In this document: piece by piece, positions 7,040 to 14,685 of the stretch
How positions within the stretch are numbered: position 1 is the first letter of the stretch
How the letters are laid out: the number at the start of each line of letters is the position of its first letter
DNA from: a virus
IMG/VR virus record: IMGVR_UViG_3300008954_000074
Location: 1-50,946 of that record
DNA: 50,946 nucleotides
Reading direction: 5' to 3' (one strand)
Notes under the pieces: model-generated
What the model was told of the DNA's origin: nothing
Database searches by the model: none
The model's input: the letters and a program-made list of their open reading frames with translations, nothing else
Program-made: the position numbers and the translations under genes

Positions 7040-7423
7040 TCAAGACCAAGCTGATACGTTTTTGCCACGTTGGCGAGCTTTGCGATTTTCACGATCTACC
7101 CAGTGTTCATCTGGTGCCACAGGAGCAGGTTGATGCTCTGGGCGAGGCGGTGTCTTCTCTGCACGAAGAGCAGATGCACGAGCTACATAATCATCTAGCA
7201 ATTTTGAATCACTTGATGCGATGACAACAACATTTGTGCCATTCATTTGTGGCGAGGTTCTTGCCTCAAGACCCTGATTGTGGACAAGGTCTGTTATAAG
7301 TTTTACCATTTCGATAGGACTATTGAACGGGAATACTTGAACACCCGCCTGATTGTCTTCGTTGATTACCTTTTCGATCTCTTCACGAATGATCTGACGT
7401 AATTGCTTGTTTGTTGTTTGCAT
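7040..7423 (-). CDS. Protein with N-terminal helical tag, 127 aa
   Basis: Residues 7-22 (QLRQIIREEIEKVINE) are the tag shared with about ten other products here. A compact alpha/beta region follows (VQVFPFNSPIEMVKLI..., TNVVVIASSDSKLLD) and then a Pro-rich, basic tail. A class A promoter lies at 7454-7483 and a ribosome site (gaggata) precedes the ATG. Function unknown; a virion-associated role is inferred from the tag only. Confidence 0.7.
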   Translation of the reverse strand: MQTTNKQLRQIIREEIEKVINEDNQAGVQVFPFNSPIEMVKLITDLVHNQGLEARTSPQMNGTNVVVIASSDSKLLDDYVARASALRAEKTPPRPEHQPAPVAPDEHWVDRENRKARQRGKNVSAWS

Positions 7424-7453
7424 AATATCCTCTTTTTGTTGATGATGTAATTT

Positions 7454-7483
7454 ATTATACGTCTATAAGTATATCTTACACTT
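7454..7483 (-). promoter_or_regulatory. Class A promoter
   Basis: AAGTGT, an 18-base spacer and TATAAT on the minus strand, 30 bases ahead of the 127-aa gene. The -35 block touches the stop codon of the upstream gene. Confidence 0.55.
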
Positions 7484-7736
7484 ATAAATGACTCGGCGGT
7501 TTCACGGGCTTCTTCGGTGAGTTTACAATCGTTGGAATCTTTGATGGGTCAATGTTTGGGTTTCCGTCGTCAGGCAATTGTGCCTCATAAAGAAGCTCGC
7601 ATATTCCGCTGTGTGCCGTTGCTTGAAGCTCAATGATTCTTGTAAGCTGCTCAATTTGAACCTCGAGTATTTCAATTTTTTGTGACATCCTGCCAATGAT
7701 TATCTCAACTGTGTCTTCGTCATAGTTGTCATACAT
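7482..7736 (-). CDS. Short coiled-coil protein, 84 aa
   Basis: Residues 8-50 show heptad spacing of Ile/Leu (IEILEVQIEQLTRIIELQ), a coiled coil. The rest is a Pro-rich tail. No family recognised. Confidence 0.6.
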   Translation of the reverse strand: MYDNYDEDTVEIIIGRMSQKIEILEVQIEQLTRIIELQATAHSGICELLYEAQLPDDGNPNIDPSKIPTIVNSPKKPVKPPSHL

Positions 7737-7757
7737 GTTTTTATCTCCTGATCATAA

Positions 7758-8234
7758 CTATTTCATTTTTGGAGAACAGCTAAAAACAAATCGAGGATAA
7801 TAATCACTTGATCTATCTGTGCCAAACATCAGCCAGACATGACCATCGTCAACATCAACTAATCGGAATCCTGTGAACTCATGTCTCTCATAATCGTTAA
7901 TTTCTCTGTCTTCATTATATTCTTCTAGCTTTACCTTAGCGAAAGGCTGAGAATAGAAGTTGTATTTGCTTTCATCAGTTGCAAGATATCCACCGAGATA
8001 TGATCGATAGCCATCGTCTTCGTCTTCAAGAACCTCGATCACCATGTCATTAACTTTGAATGCTTGTGACTCAGCACCATAGAAGTCGACCTCTTGCCCA
8101 AGAAGATTATTAATATGCTTGTCACCAAAGTCTAGAAAATTTTTAATAATGTTGATATCACCATCTTGAATTTCATCCTTATAGACATGTTCACCCATAA
8201 CAATGTATCCATTCTTTCCGCCTTGATATCTCAT
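7758..8234 (-). CDS. Hypothetical acidic protein, 158 aa
   Basis: A beta-rich, very acidic protein (VIEVLEDEDDGYRSYLGGY). It begins at an ATGA overlap with the upstream small gene, so the two are coupled. No family recognised. Confidence 0.65.
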   Translation of the reverse strand: MRYQGGKNGYIVMGEHVYKDEIQDGDINIIKNFLDFGDKHINNLLGQEVDFYGAESQAFKVNDMVIEVLEDEDDGYRSYLGGYLATDESKYNFYSQPFAKVKLEEYNEDREINDYERHEFTGFRLVDVDDGHVWLMFGTDRSSDYYPRFVFSCSPKMK

Positions 8235-8380
8235 TTTTTATTCTTTTGCTTCTCTTTTAGTTTCTTTTCATAGCGGATTCGTTTGATGCCGGCCTGAATT
8301 GCATGATGCATGCCGATGTTGTGAAACCCGTAGCCAATGATGCTTTTGAAATTATTCATAATCATTCTACCAAGCTTCAT
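8231..8380 (-). CDS. Small basic protein, 49 aa
   Basis: The start is placed at the first ATG (8380) after the end of the preceding gene; in-frame ATGs at 8365 and 8359 are alternatives and none has a strong ribosome site. The C-terminus is highly basic (IRYEKKLKEKQKNKK). Function unknown. Confidence 0.45.
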   Translation of the reverse strand: MKLGRMIMNNFKSIIGYGFHNIGMHHAIQAGIKRIRYEKKLKEKQKNKK

Positions 8381-8415
8381 AAGAATTACACTGAACAAAA
8401 GTTGCAGACGCCAGA

Positions 8416-8583
8416 TCAATCTTTTCTCTCCCGGTTGTATCCGTCGATAATCGTGCGGCCTTCCCACTTGTAAACGCGGAGGTTGAGGTTGATCGGGGTT
8501 TCTCGACCATCCTTTTCTTTGAGGACGATATCCTCATTGGGATCGAAATGATTGAGTTGCTTGATTAGATCTTTAACTTTCAT
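8416..8583 (-). CDS. DLIKxL-type small protein, 55 aa
   Basis: The ATG at 8583 overlaps the TGA of the zinc-ribbon gene (ATGA). The opening MKVKDLIKQLNHFDPNED resembles a widespread family of small phage and bacterial proteins and is paralogous to the gene at 9389 (VADLIKKLQELDQ). Role unknown. Confidence 0.65.
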   Translation of the reverse strand: MKVKDLIKQLNHFDPNEDIVLKEKDGRETPINLNLRVYKWEGRTIIDGYNRERKD

Positions 8584-8825
8584 TGCTCTTCTCCGTCTTT
8601 GAACCGTTTGTTGCAGAATCCGCATAGCCATCCGGATCTCTTGTCTGTCGTTGTATTCCAGACCTCTGTTGTGCTGTAAAGATAGGGGTTCTCAGGAGTT
8701 ACGCAAAAGTTAGGCCACTCGGATTCATTTAGTCTTACGTGACTCCGGAGACCTGACTTGCAATGCGGGCATTCCTCTGGGCGTTTATCGAACTCAGTTC
8801 CTGCTACGTTTGTAAGCTTTGTCAT
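8580..8825 (-). CDS. Zinc-ribbon protein, 81 aa
   Basis: The ATG at 8825 follows a gagaataag ribosome site; the longer upstream frame lies inside the previous gene. Two CxxC pairs, ECPHCKSG and LCGFCNKR, about 47 residues apart, would bind one zinc. This resembles the Lar or zinc-finger restriction-alleviation-like phage proteins in layout, but I cannot assign it. Confidence 0.65.
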   Translation of the reverse strand: MTKLTNVAGTEFDKRPEECPHCKSGLRSHVRLNESEWPNFCVTPENPYLYSTTEVWNTTTDKRSGWLCGFCNKRFKDGEEQ

Positions 8826-8826
8826 C

Positions 8827-9330
8827 TTATTCTCCAATGATCGTATCAGCTTGGGGGGACATGCGCCAGCGAGCGCCGGAGGAGCGTGTGTCTTCGGCTT
8901 CGGAGGACATTCGACGGCGAGAGACTTCAACTACTGAGACAGTGTGTCGGTTTCGACGAACTACCTTGCCAATCACATGCGCAATCAAATAGGGGGAGTG
9001 ACCATCTTTGTAATGATGATCTCCCTTCGGGCGGAACTTAACTAGCTGTCCGATCTCGAAACCTTTGATTCGATCAATTTTAGCCTTCTGTGTTGCAGCC
9101 TTTTTCTCATAGTAGATCTGGTTAGACCACTCATGTGTCTTGTTCAGGTGATTTCTGGATAGGGAGTTAACAGCGCGAATTACTTTTGCCAGATGATTGT
9201 AGCTTCGAACGTTTGACATCTCTTCGACTTCGTCAAGATACGAAATGATCTTTTCAAATGCTGCCTCAATATCCTCGGGGGCATTAAGCATCCTGAAGTA
9301 TTGTGGGTCGCCTGGATAGATATGATCCAT
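8827..9330 (-). CDS. Helical protein fused to a GDLV-like C-terminal domain
   Basis: 167 residues. The first 85 are helical (DIEAAFEKIISYLDEVEEM). From about residue 93 FEIGQLVKFRPKG starts a family-type barrel, followed by LIAHVIGKVVRRNRHTVSVVEV. It is one of three longer proteins carrying the domain. A class A promoter sits at 9351-9380 with a good aggagg ribosome site. Confidence 0.65.
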   Translation of the reverse strand: MDHIYPGDPQYFRMLNAPEDIEAAFEKIISYLDEVEEMSNVRSYNHLAKVIRAVNSLSRNHLNKTHEWSNQIYYEKKAATQKAKIDRIKGFEIGQLVKFRPKGDHHYKDGHSPYLIAHVIGKVVRRNRHTVSVVEVSRRRMSSEAEDTRSSGARWRMSPQADTIIGE

Positions 9331-9350
9331 GTTTCCTCCTATTCACTACT

Positions 9351-9380
9351 ATTATACAGCAGCAGCTGGAAATTGCACAA
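9351..9380 (-). promoter_or_regulatory. Class A promoter
   Basis: TTGTGC, an 18-base spacer and TATAAT on the minus strand, in the gap between the stop at 9389 and the start at 9330. Confidence 0.65.
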
Positions 9381-9388
9381 ATTTTAAT

Positions 9389-9586
9389 CTATCTCAAAAC
9401 AAAGCAGGTTCTGCCACCGTCTCCGATTTCACCATCCATCCAGGTTCGAGAACCTTTGAATGCCTGGAACATATTTTCTGTTTCCATGACAGTATCTATT
9501 TCAACAAAGTCAATTTGATTGGAAATAAGGATAGGCGCTGTTTGATCTAGCTCCTGTAGCTTCTTAATTAAATCTGCGACGGTCAA
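9389..9586 (-). CDS. DLIKxL-type small protein, 65 aa
   Basis: Starts at a TTG (9586) eight bases after an AAGGAAG ribosome site. MTVADLIKKLQELDQTAPIL is paralogous to the gene at 8416. The second half is beta-rich and ends DGGRTCFVLR. Function unknown. Confidence 0.55.
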   Translation of the reverse strand: MTVADLIKKLQELDQTAPILISNQIDFVEIDTVMETENMFQAFKGSRTWMDGEIGDGGRTCFVLR

Positions 9587-9607
9587 GTCTTGTCTTCCTT
9601 TTCTGGA

Positions 9608-10015
9608 TTATTTTTTTGTTGGCGACTTTTTAGTTCGTCGCTTTCTTGCTGTTTTTGCCTTAGGCGCCTTAACAGCAACGCTTTTTGTAATGGCGTCAGC
9701 TGCTTTTTCTGCAGGCGACTTCGGCTCTTTGCTGTCTTCCACTGGGGCGCGCTTTTTTGTGACAGAACTTTTTTTATTGCGTACCACAGAACTAGAACGG
9801 GTAGAGGAATCAGAATCAGAATCAGAAGCGTTCTTCTTGGGAGAGACGGGAAGCTGCGCAACCACCTCATCACGCGTTCCCACTGGTAAGCCAGATCTCT
9901 TAAGGGCATTAACTGCTTCTTCATAGGATACTATCTTTCGTTTTTTAAGCCAATCGTGCAAAGGCATTCTTAGCTTAGATTGCACTATAAATAGCCAGTC
10001 TTCTTTAAAACCCAT
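9608..10015 (-). CDS. Protein with histone H1-like basic tail, 135 aa
   Basis: The ATG at 10015 overlaps the TGA of the upstream HTH gene (TGATG). A short helical N-domain is followed by an Asp/Ser repeat (SDSDSDSSTRSSS) and a Lys/Ala/Pro tail (KAPKAKTARKRRTKK) like the tails of histone H1 and bacterial Hc1-type proteins. It probably binds DNA without specificity. An overlapping frame at 9583-9924 looks like a shadow. Confidence 0.65.
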   Translation of the reverse strand: MGFKEDWLFIVQSKLRMPLHDWLKKRKIVSYEEAVNALKRSGLPVGTRDEVVAQLPVSPKKNASDSDSDSSTRSSSVVRNKKSSVTKKRAPVEDSKEPKSPAEKAADAITKSVAVKAPKAKTARKRRTKKSPTKK

Positions 10016-10308
10016 CAAGCAGACAAAACTCCCATTGTATACAAGTCTGACATCATGCTTGCAATTCCAGTTTGAAATTGTGGAGACCTGGCAATTGAAT
10101 CTACCTTATCTAGATCAAGATCTTCTCCGTGTGCTTTCAATACATCAGTAGCAAGAGATCTCATAGCACTTAACAGCACATTGCGGGCTGTTGCATGATT
10201 CATCTTAAAACCATTCTCAGACATGATCTCAGAAATAGTTCTATAATCTAGACCTTCAGCTACAGTTACATATCCTTGACTCATCTTGTGACCCTTTGGC
10301 ATAGCCAT
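10015..10308 (-). CDS. Small helix-turn-helix protein, 97 aa
   Basis: Residues 12-53 (GLDYRTISEIMSENGF, then MNHATARNVLLSAMRSL) have the spacing of a tri-helical HTH similar to sigma region 4.2. I recall similar proteins in T4-like marine phages without a proven role. Ribosome site aaggagaaaa. It lies two genes downstream of a sigma factor lacking that very region. Confidence 0.6.
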   Translation of the reverse strand: MAMPKGHKMSQGYVTVAEGLDYRTISEIMSENGFKMNHATARNVLLSAMRSLATDVLKAHGEDLDLDKVDSIARSPQFQTGIASMMSDLYTMGVLSA

Positions 10309-10329
10309 TCTTTTTTCTCCTTTGTTTTA

Positions 10330-10794
10330 TTATTTCCAGCGACTAATGTCAGTGTTTAGAATTATTGATGTTACAACTTCAGAATCCATGAACCTGCAAA
10401 TATCTAGTGACTCAGATAGCGCACTTGATAAATCCCAGTCACAAATAATTCTTCTTAAGATTCCAGTAATAGCTGCTACTTCGATCATTTCTGCTCCACA
10501 CACAATATGCATCTTTGACCCTCGATGAAGTTGCTCAACAGACTTGTCAATAATTCTTGAAACCTTTTCGTCAACTGTCAGCTTTGAAGAAACTACGTCT
10601 AAAGGAAAGTGTGTTACTTCCATTGCTTTCTTTTTAAGATTAACAACAACATCTGCATTTACGAAGCCGCCAGAAATTGTCATAATTTTTCGGCAACCAG
10701 AATTATGAAGAAACTCGATGTTATCTTCTAGCAGTGGAGCACTAATCGTAAGATTGGGTGTAATTAATCGATATCTTGTTGGCGGTGTAATCAT
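10330..10794 (-). CDS. Degenerate dual-specificity-phosphatase-like protein
   Basis: 154 residues. The run YRLITPNLTISAPLLEDN, the segment THFPLDVVSS and the later HIVCGAEMIEVAAITGILRR follow the order of a small tyrosine or dual-specificity phosphatase. The catalytic loop should read HCxxxxxR; Cys is present but the Arg five residues later is not, so it is probably inactive or has drifted to another role. It sits between the sigma factor and the HTH gene. The family call is tentative. Confidence 0.4.
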   Translation of the reverse strand: MITPPTRYRLITPNLTISAPLLEDNIEFLHNSGCRKIMTISGGFVNADVVVNLKKKAMEVTHFPLDVVSSKLTVDEKVSRIIDKSVEQLHRGSKMHIVCGAEMIEVAAITGILRRIICDWDLSSALSESLDICRFMDSEVVTSIILNTDISRWK

Positions 10795-10796
10795 TA

Positions 10797-11570
10797 TTAA
10801 GCCTTTAGATACTTATGATCATCAAGATCGATATGATAATTCTGTGTATCATCCGGATCTGAGATGCCGAACCTTAGGCGAATTACTGCCTGCTCTCGAG
10901 GAGAAAGTTTGCTCGTAGACGCTAGCACAATTCTTCTCATTTCATCTCTAGCAATCTTATCTTCTGCATTTTCAGACCAGATATCTTCAATTGAGCTGCC
11001 TAGTGTTCCATCACCAGAATCATTACGATACTTGGGAGCGTCAAGAGAAAGCGTAAACGCTGGAGCACTCATTGCTGCCTCAACTGAGGACTTTGTAGCC
11101 CCCAGAATATCTGCGATCTCATCGGCAGTCGGCAAACACCCAAACTCTTTTTCAAACTCTTTACTAGCAACATGAATCTTTGCAGATAAGCCTTGGGCAT
11201 GAGATGGAATTCGAATACTGCGACTGTGCATTTGGATATGGCGGCCTACTGCTTGACGAATCCACCAGTGTGCATAGGTTGAAAATCTAAATCCCTTTGT
11301 AGGGTCAAATCGCTCAACTGCGCGCATCAATCCGATGTTTGCTTCTTGGATTAGATCTTCAAGATCTGTGCCTTTTTTCTGCATTTTCTTGGCAACAGAT
11401 ACTGCGAGTCGTAGATTTCGTTGAATCAAGATATCTCGAGCTCTCTTATCACCCTTTCGAGATTGAATTGAAAGATCAACCTCTTCACTCCTTGTAAGGA
11501 GGCGGTCTTTTCCAATTTCTTTTAGGTATCGACCCAAGCCTGAGGCGTTTGATTTTGCTGCGATAGCCAC
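10797..11570 (-). CDS. Sigma-70 family factor lacking region 4.2
   Basis: 257 residues. Region 1.2/2 is clear: SGLGRYLKEIG, NLRLAVSVAKKM, then DLIQEANIGLMRAVERFD and FRFSTYAHWWIRQAVGRH (about 72-114), which contact core polymerase and the -10 box. Region 3 follows (IRIPSHAQGLS, LPTADEIADILG). Region 4.1 begins (LSPREQAVIRLRFG), but the chain ends 20 residues later with no -35-binding helix-turn-helix. Group 1 or 2 sigmas are normally longer. Such a factor would favour promoters recognised mainly by the -10 element, as T4 gp55 does. Confidence 0.88.
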   Translation of the reverse strand: MAIAAKSNASGLGRYLKEIGKDRLLTRSEEVDLSIQSRKGDKRARDILIQRNLRLAVSVAKKMQKKGTDLEDLIQEANIGLMRAVERFDPTKGFRFSTYAHWWIRQAVGRHIQMHSRSIRIPSHAQGLSAKIHVASKEFEKEFGCLPTADEIADILGATKSSVEAAMSAPAFTLSLDAPKYRNDSGDGTLGSSIEDIWSENAEDKIARDEMRRIVLASTSKLSPREQAVIRLRFGISDPDDTQNYHIDLDDHKYLKA

Positions 11571-11585
11571 ATTAACTCCTTAGTC

Positions 11586-11593
11586 TATTTATA
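11586..11593 (-). promoter_or_regulatory. TATAAATA element upstream of the sigma gene
   Basis: TATAAATA, identical to the T4 late-promoter core, lies 15 bases before the sigma ATG, overlapping the stop codon of the upstream gene and followed by AGGAG. With so short a distance it may be chance or may give a very short leader. Confidence 0.35.
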
Positions 11594-11825
11594 CTTTATC
11601 AAATTCTAAAAGATTTTCACTATTTGCATCATCAATAATTTGAAAATGCCCAAACTTTTTCCGAAGTTCTAGCTCTCTCTGAATGTAGCACACCTCTTCC
11701 TCAAAAGATCTTGCATTTTTGCGCTCCCTGTTTAGCTTTCCAATCTTAGCCTCAAGACGTCGAGCAGTATTTTTCAACTCAGCATCAGACGTTCTCTTAA
11801 TAGCAAGCTCACTTATCTTTTTCAC
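11589..11825 (-). CDS. Basic coiled-coil protein, 78 aa
   Basis: I prefer the GTG at 11825, six bases after AAGGAGG; an ATG at 11840 just upstream contains that ribosome site and is the alternative. The product is helical with heptads (RLEAKIGKLNRERKNA). Function unknown. Confidence 0.6.
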   Translation of the reverse strand: MKKISELAIKRTSDAELKNTARRLEAKIGKLNRERKNARSFEEEVCYIQRELELRKKFGHFQIIDDANSENLLEFDKV

Positions 11826-11915
11826 TGGATCCTCCTTCATTTATATTGATCCTTTCCTAAAATTATTAACTAGCTTTTCAAAACGATATTTAAGACATAT
11901 TGTTTTACCTCTTTG

Positions 11916-11946
11916 ATTATAACGCGTGATTGCAAAATTTACACAT
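11916..11946 (-). promoter_or_regulatory. Class A promoter
   Basis: ATGTGT, a 19-base spacer and TATAAT on the minus strand, in an A/T-rich gap of about 125 bases. It would transcribe the coiled-coil gene and probably the sigma gene. Confidence 0.6.
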
Positions 11947-11966
11947 TTATTTCATTTTAATCTGTA

Positions 11967-12533
11967 TTAATGATGAACATGTCGTAATGCGATCTGATTT
12001 AGATTTCTCAAATAGATTCTTTTATCTTTCTTTAAGGTAAATTTATGATCGATGTCAAAGTGCGGAATTTTAATATCCTCTTTGTACTCACAGAGAAACT
12101 TGGCAGGATCTTCATATTCTGGCTTTTGACCATTTCTGACTATTGCGATCTCAATATGCACATGTGGCCCTGTAGATCTACCTGTTGATCCAACTCTTCC
12201 TATGATTTGATCTCGCCTTACTTTCCACCCGGACTTGGCAAATATACGACTCATATGAAAATATCGAATAATCTTTAGGCGTCCTCGGTGCTTTGTTAAG
12301 ATTTCAACAATAAGGCCTCCGCCATCAGGATCAACACCTGCGAATATTACAACGCCTTCAGTAACTGAGTGAATTGGTTCACCATGCATTGCAGCAATAT
12401 CAACGCCTACATGTAAAGTCTTTTTAGTGCTTCCAGGATAAACGCGATAACCAAAATGAGAAGATACAACCCCTTCATTGGGAGATATCGGGCTAAAGCA
12501 AAGTGCGGATAATAAAATAATTGTAGTATTCAT
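11967..12533 (-). CDS. Secreted M23-family peptidoglycan endopeptidase
   Basis: 188 residues. A short hydrophobic N-terminus (TTIILLSALCFSPI) suggests export. SSHFGYRVYPG, the zinc ligands HVGVD and the later GPHVHIEI are the LytM/M23 core, which cuts peptide cross-links of peptidoglycan. The C-terminus is a basic tail ending RHVHH. It could act in host lysis from the periplasm. A second, much larger M23 protein is at 28607. Confidence 0.88.
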   Translation of the reverse strand: MNTTIILLSALCFSPISPNEGVVSSHFGYRVYPGSTKKTLHVGVDIAAMHGEPIHSVTEGVVIFAGVDPDGGGLIVEILTKHRGRLKIIRYFHMSRIFAKSGWKVRRDQIIGRVGSTGRSTGPHVHIEIAIVRNGQKPEYEDPAKFLCEYKEDIKIPHFDIDHKFTLKKDKRIYLRNLNQIALRHVHH

Positions 12534-12542
12534 AACAGTGAT

Positions 12543-12572
12543 ATTATAGATCTAAAAATCAGATTTGCACAA
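12543..12572 (-). promoter_or_regulatory. Class A promoter
   Basis: TTGTGC, an 18-base spacer and TATAAT on the minus strand, ten bases ahead of the M23 gene start. The leader is therefore almost absent. Confidence 0.6.
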
Positions 12573-12583
12573 AAAAATTATAA

Positions 12584-12874
12584 CTATATTAAGCCTACGT
12601 TAATTCCCAGTCTTTTTATAGTATCATTAATATTTTTGAATCTTTCAGTGAAATCTGATGGCCATAATTCTGTATCGCTTAGTTTGTCTACATCCCAATT
12701 AAGATCATCAATATCTTCCATTAGATTCTTAATACGAGGATTCCAGAATGAAGGATCGTCTTTACACGCTTCATTAATTTTATCTCTAAACCTAGACAGC
12801 TGTCTTTGAGCTGATTCTTTGAATGTCTTCGTTCCCTTGTAACGAATATGTCTTCTTGTAATAATTGGCGGCAT
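12584..12874 (-). CDS. RNL-family protein, member 1
   Basis: 96 residues. It shares with three other genes here the block NPRIKNLMEDIDDLNWDVD, a Trp-Pro-containing linker (ELWPSDF) and a C-terminal IKRLGI. All-helical by appearance. The ATG at 12874 is used. Function unknown. Confidence 0.65.
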   Translation of the reverse strand: MPPIITRRHIRYKGTKTFKESAQRQLSRFRDKINEACKDDPSFWNPRIKNLMEDIDDLNWDVDKLSDTELWPSDFTERFKNINDTIKRLGINVGLI

Positions 12875-12890
12875 CACTAAATACCCATAT

Positions 12891-13376
12891 CTATTCTGTA
12901 GTCTGTTTTACTCGTTGCTGTAGTTGATATACATAACCTTCAAATGTATTTGCTGACTGTGAAAGAAAATCATTTAGTCCGAGCGTCATTACATTATGAT
13001 CTTCCAGCACTTCAAACATATGATCAACAAATGAAAGGTACGATTTAACCAAAGCTAATGCGCTCAGTGCAATCTTTAAAGGCGCAGCATTCGTCGGAAC
13101 AGGATAATCCATCAATACTTCCATCGCTTTGTACGTGATTATTCTTGGGCATCCCATTGACTCATTATTAGTTATACCTACTGATTTTTCTATTGCTGCA
13201 TCGATATCATGTGTAACCTCATCATAGATTCGGCCATAAATATTGACATGATCACCTGCAAATCCTGCGCCTTTAGTCAAAATATGTGCAGAATGGAACC
13301 ATAGCTGGATTGCACGCAGTGATCCAACGTAATTGATGAGATAATTTTCTAAGTATTCTTTTTCCATATCAGCCAT
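12891..13376 (-). CDS. Dps/ferritin-like protein
   Basis: 161 residues, all helical. Residues 27-67 run FHSAHILTKGAGFAGDH, then IYDEVTHDIDAAIEKSVG, closely following the first helices of Dps (His, then a GxxF turn, D/H, then E/D ligands on YDE..xxxID). Dps oxidises and stores iron and protects DNA; ferritin-like folds also occur in phage proteins of unknown role. Class B element ATATTTAT ends six bases before the ATG and no ribosome site is present, so the mRNA may be leaderless. Confidence 0.5.
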   Translation of the reverse strand: MADMEKEYLENYLINYVGSLRAIQLWFHSAHILTKGAGFAGDHVNIYGRIYDEVTHDIDAAIEKSVGITNNESMGCPRIITYKAMEVLMDYPVPTNAAPLKIALSALALVKSYLSFVDHMFEVLEDHNVMTLGLNDFLSQSANTFEGYVYQLQQRVKQTTE

Positions 13377-13382
13377 TCGTTT

Positions 13383-13390
13383 ATAAATAT
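13383..13390 (-). promoter_or_regulatory. Class B promoter candidate
   Basis: ATATTTAT on the minus strand, six bases before the Dps-like ATG. Confidence 0.4.
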
Positions 13391-13408
13391 TGCTTATTCA
13401 GCGTTAAG

Positions 13409-13705
13409 TCAGAATTTTTGTGGTATTTTTGGCGTTAAAAAATCTGGGTATATGCCAAGACGGCGCGAAGTCTGGATTACATCTGTCAACCTAGCTTTAA
13501 GATTTGACGGGAGTAATATATTGGGCTTGTGAAATGTCTGCGCTAAAATGTCACAATCTAAATCAATAATATCGTCTAACAAGTTTTTAATTCTTGGATT
13601 CATAATTGTTGGATCTTTCTTAATTTGCATATCAATCCCGTTAAGCAAGCCTTTAATAAAAAGCAATGACGGATGTTCTGGATAATCTTTTATTATTATA
13701 GACAT
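13409..13705 (-). CDS. RNL-family protein, member 2
   Basis: 98 residues with MNPRIKNLLDDIIDLDCDI and a C-terminal SRRLGIYPDFL. It keeps the leucine-rich linker but lacks the Trp-Pro seen in members 1 and 3. It is separated from member 3 by a 15-base gap. Confidence 0.65.
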   Translation of the reverse strand: MSIIIKDYPEHPSLLFIKGLLNGIDMQIKKDPTIMNPRIKNLLDDIIDLDCDILAQTFHKPNILLPSNLKARLTDVIQTSRRLGIYPDFLTPKIPQKF

Positions 13706-13720
13706 AGCAATATACGTAGG

Positions 13721-13981
13721 CTAGACATCGAGAGAGATTCCAAGTCGCTTTACTGTTTCATAAATATCTGTGTATGCTTGGAACATTCCGGGTGGCCACG
13801 TTGCCTCGACATCAGCCTTTGATAATTGCCTTAGATCTCTTTGAAATTGTCGAATATCTTGCTTGAGATTTTTGACTCTGGAATTCTGAAATGCAGGATC
13901 AGTTTTTTCTAGATCTCGGACCCTTCTGAGGAGTCGATACATCTCGTATCTTGTCGACTGCGCCATGCTTATCATTTGCAT
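13721..13981 (-). CDS. RNL-family protein, member 3
   Basis: 86 residues from the ATG at 13981, which follows cgggagag; earlier and later ATGs are possible. Contains QNSRVKNLKQDIRQFQRDL, a WPPGMF linker and VKRLGISLDV. Its start overlaps the previous gene by 83 bases, an unusually long overlap. Confidence 0.6.
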   Translation of the reverse strand: MQMISMAQSTRYEMYRLLRRVRDLEKTDPAFQNSRVKNLKQDIRQFQRDLRQLSKADVEATWPPGMFQAYTDIYETVKRLGISLDV

Positions 13982-14372
13982 AGAACTCTCCCGCGGGGCT
14001 ACATTCAAGTATATCCTCTTGCTCTACGTATATATATGACCTCGGAACAATCTTTGGAACTCCGTAGCCAGGTAAAACCCACTCCTCTTTTATGCTAAGC
14101 TCCTTCCTGCATTTCATCGGTGTCCATAGCTCGAGGTACTTGCGAATCTTCTCTCCTTGCTCTCGAAGAGATCTAACTTCTGACGTTAATACTGTTATCT
14201 TTGCTGTAACTTGACGTGATATCTTGTCAGCATCAGATTCTTTGTCTAGGTAGCCTGTCGTCTGGACTGCAAATACAATGATTGCCACAAAGATTGCACA
14301 TGTAATTGCAGCAACGAATGCGGTCCATGCTGCCGCCTTGCCCCAATTTGTCTTATTATCTACGTTCTTCAT
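13899..14372 (-). CDS. Membrane protein with coiled coil, 157 aa
   Basis: The ATG at 14372 follows GAGGAG. A transmembrane helix (WTAFVAAITCAIFVAIIVF) at about 14-36 is followed by a coiled coil (ITVLTSEVRSLREQGEKIR) and a polar C-terminal domain. The topology resembles an inner-membrane spanin or holin accessory, but no family is recognised. Confidence 0.6.
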   Translation of the reverse strand: MKNVDNKTNWGKAAAWTAFVAAITCAIFVAIIVFAVQTTGYLDKESDADKISRQVTAKITVLTSEVRSLREQGEKIRKYLELWTPMKCRKELSIKEEWVLPGYGVPKIVPRSYIYVEQEDILECSPAGEFYANDKHGAVDKIRDVSTPQKGPRSRKN

Positions 14373-14387
14373 GTATCTCCTCAAGGT

Positions 14388-14464
<77 letters not shown>

Positions 14465-14490
14465 ACGTAGTTTACAGACATTTCGGTCTA

Positions 14491-14566
14491 TGGTGGAGAT
14501 AATCGGGATCGAACCGATCACATCCTGCGTGCAAAGCAGGTGCTCTACCAGATGAGCTATATCCCC
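14491..14566 (-). tRNA. tRNA-Ala (UGC)
   Basis: The loop TTTGCAC gives anticodon UGC. The acceptor stem GGGGATA/TATCTCC contains the G3-U70 wobble that identifies alanine tRNAs. CCA is encoded. Confidence 0.93.
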
Positions 14567-14568
14567 AG

Positions 14569-14656
14569 TGGAGGAAAGTGAGGGATTCGAACCCTCGGAG
14601 ACTTGCACCTCAATGGATTTCAAATCCATCGCCTTCGACCGCTCGGCCAACTTTCC
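14569..14656 (-). tRNA. tRNA-Ser (UGA)
   Basis: The loop TTTGAAA gives UGA. The acceptor stem GGAAAGT/ACTTTCC is perfect and the long variable arm expected of serine tRNAs is present. CCA is encoded. It starts three bases from the Ala tRNA. Confidence 0.93.
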
Positions 14657-14685
14657 ACTATGGTTTTTTAAAGAAACCTAACTTT

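Noticed and set aside
9583-9924. 113-aa frame overlapping the histone-like gene
   Set aside because: It is antiphase to the Lys/Ala/Pro tail gene that is coupled to its upstream neighbour; its composition looks like the shadow of a lysine-rich frame.
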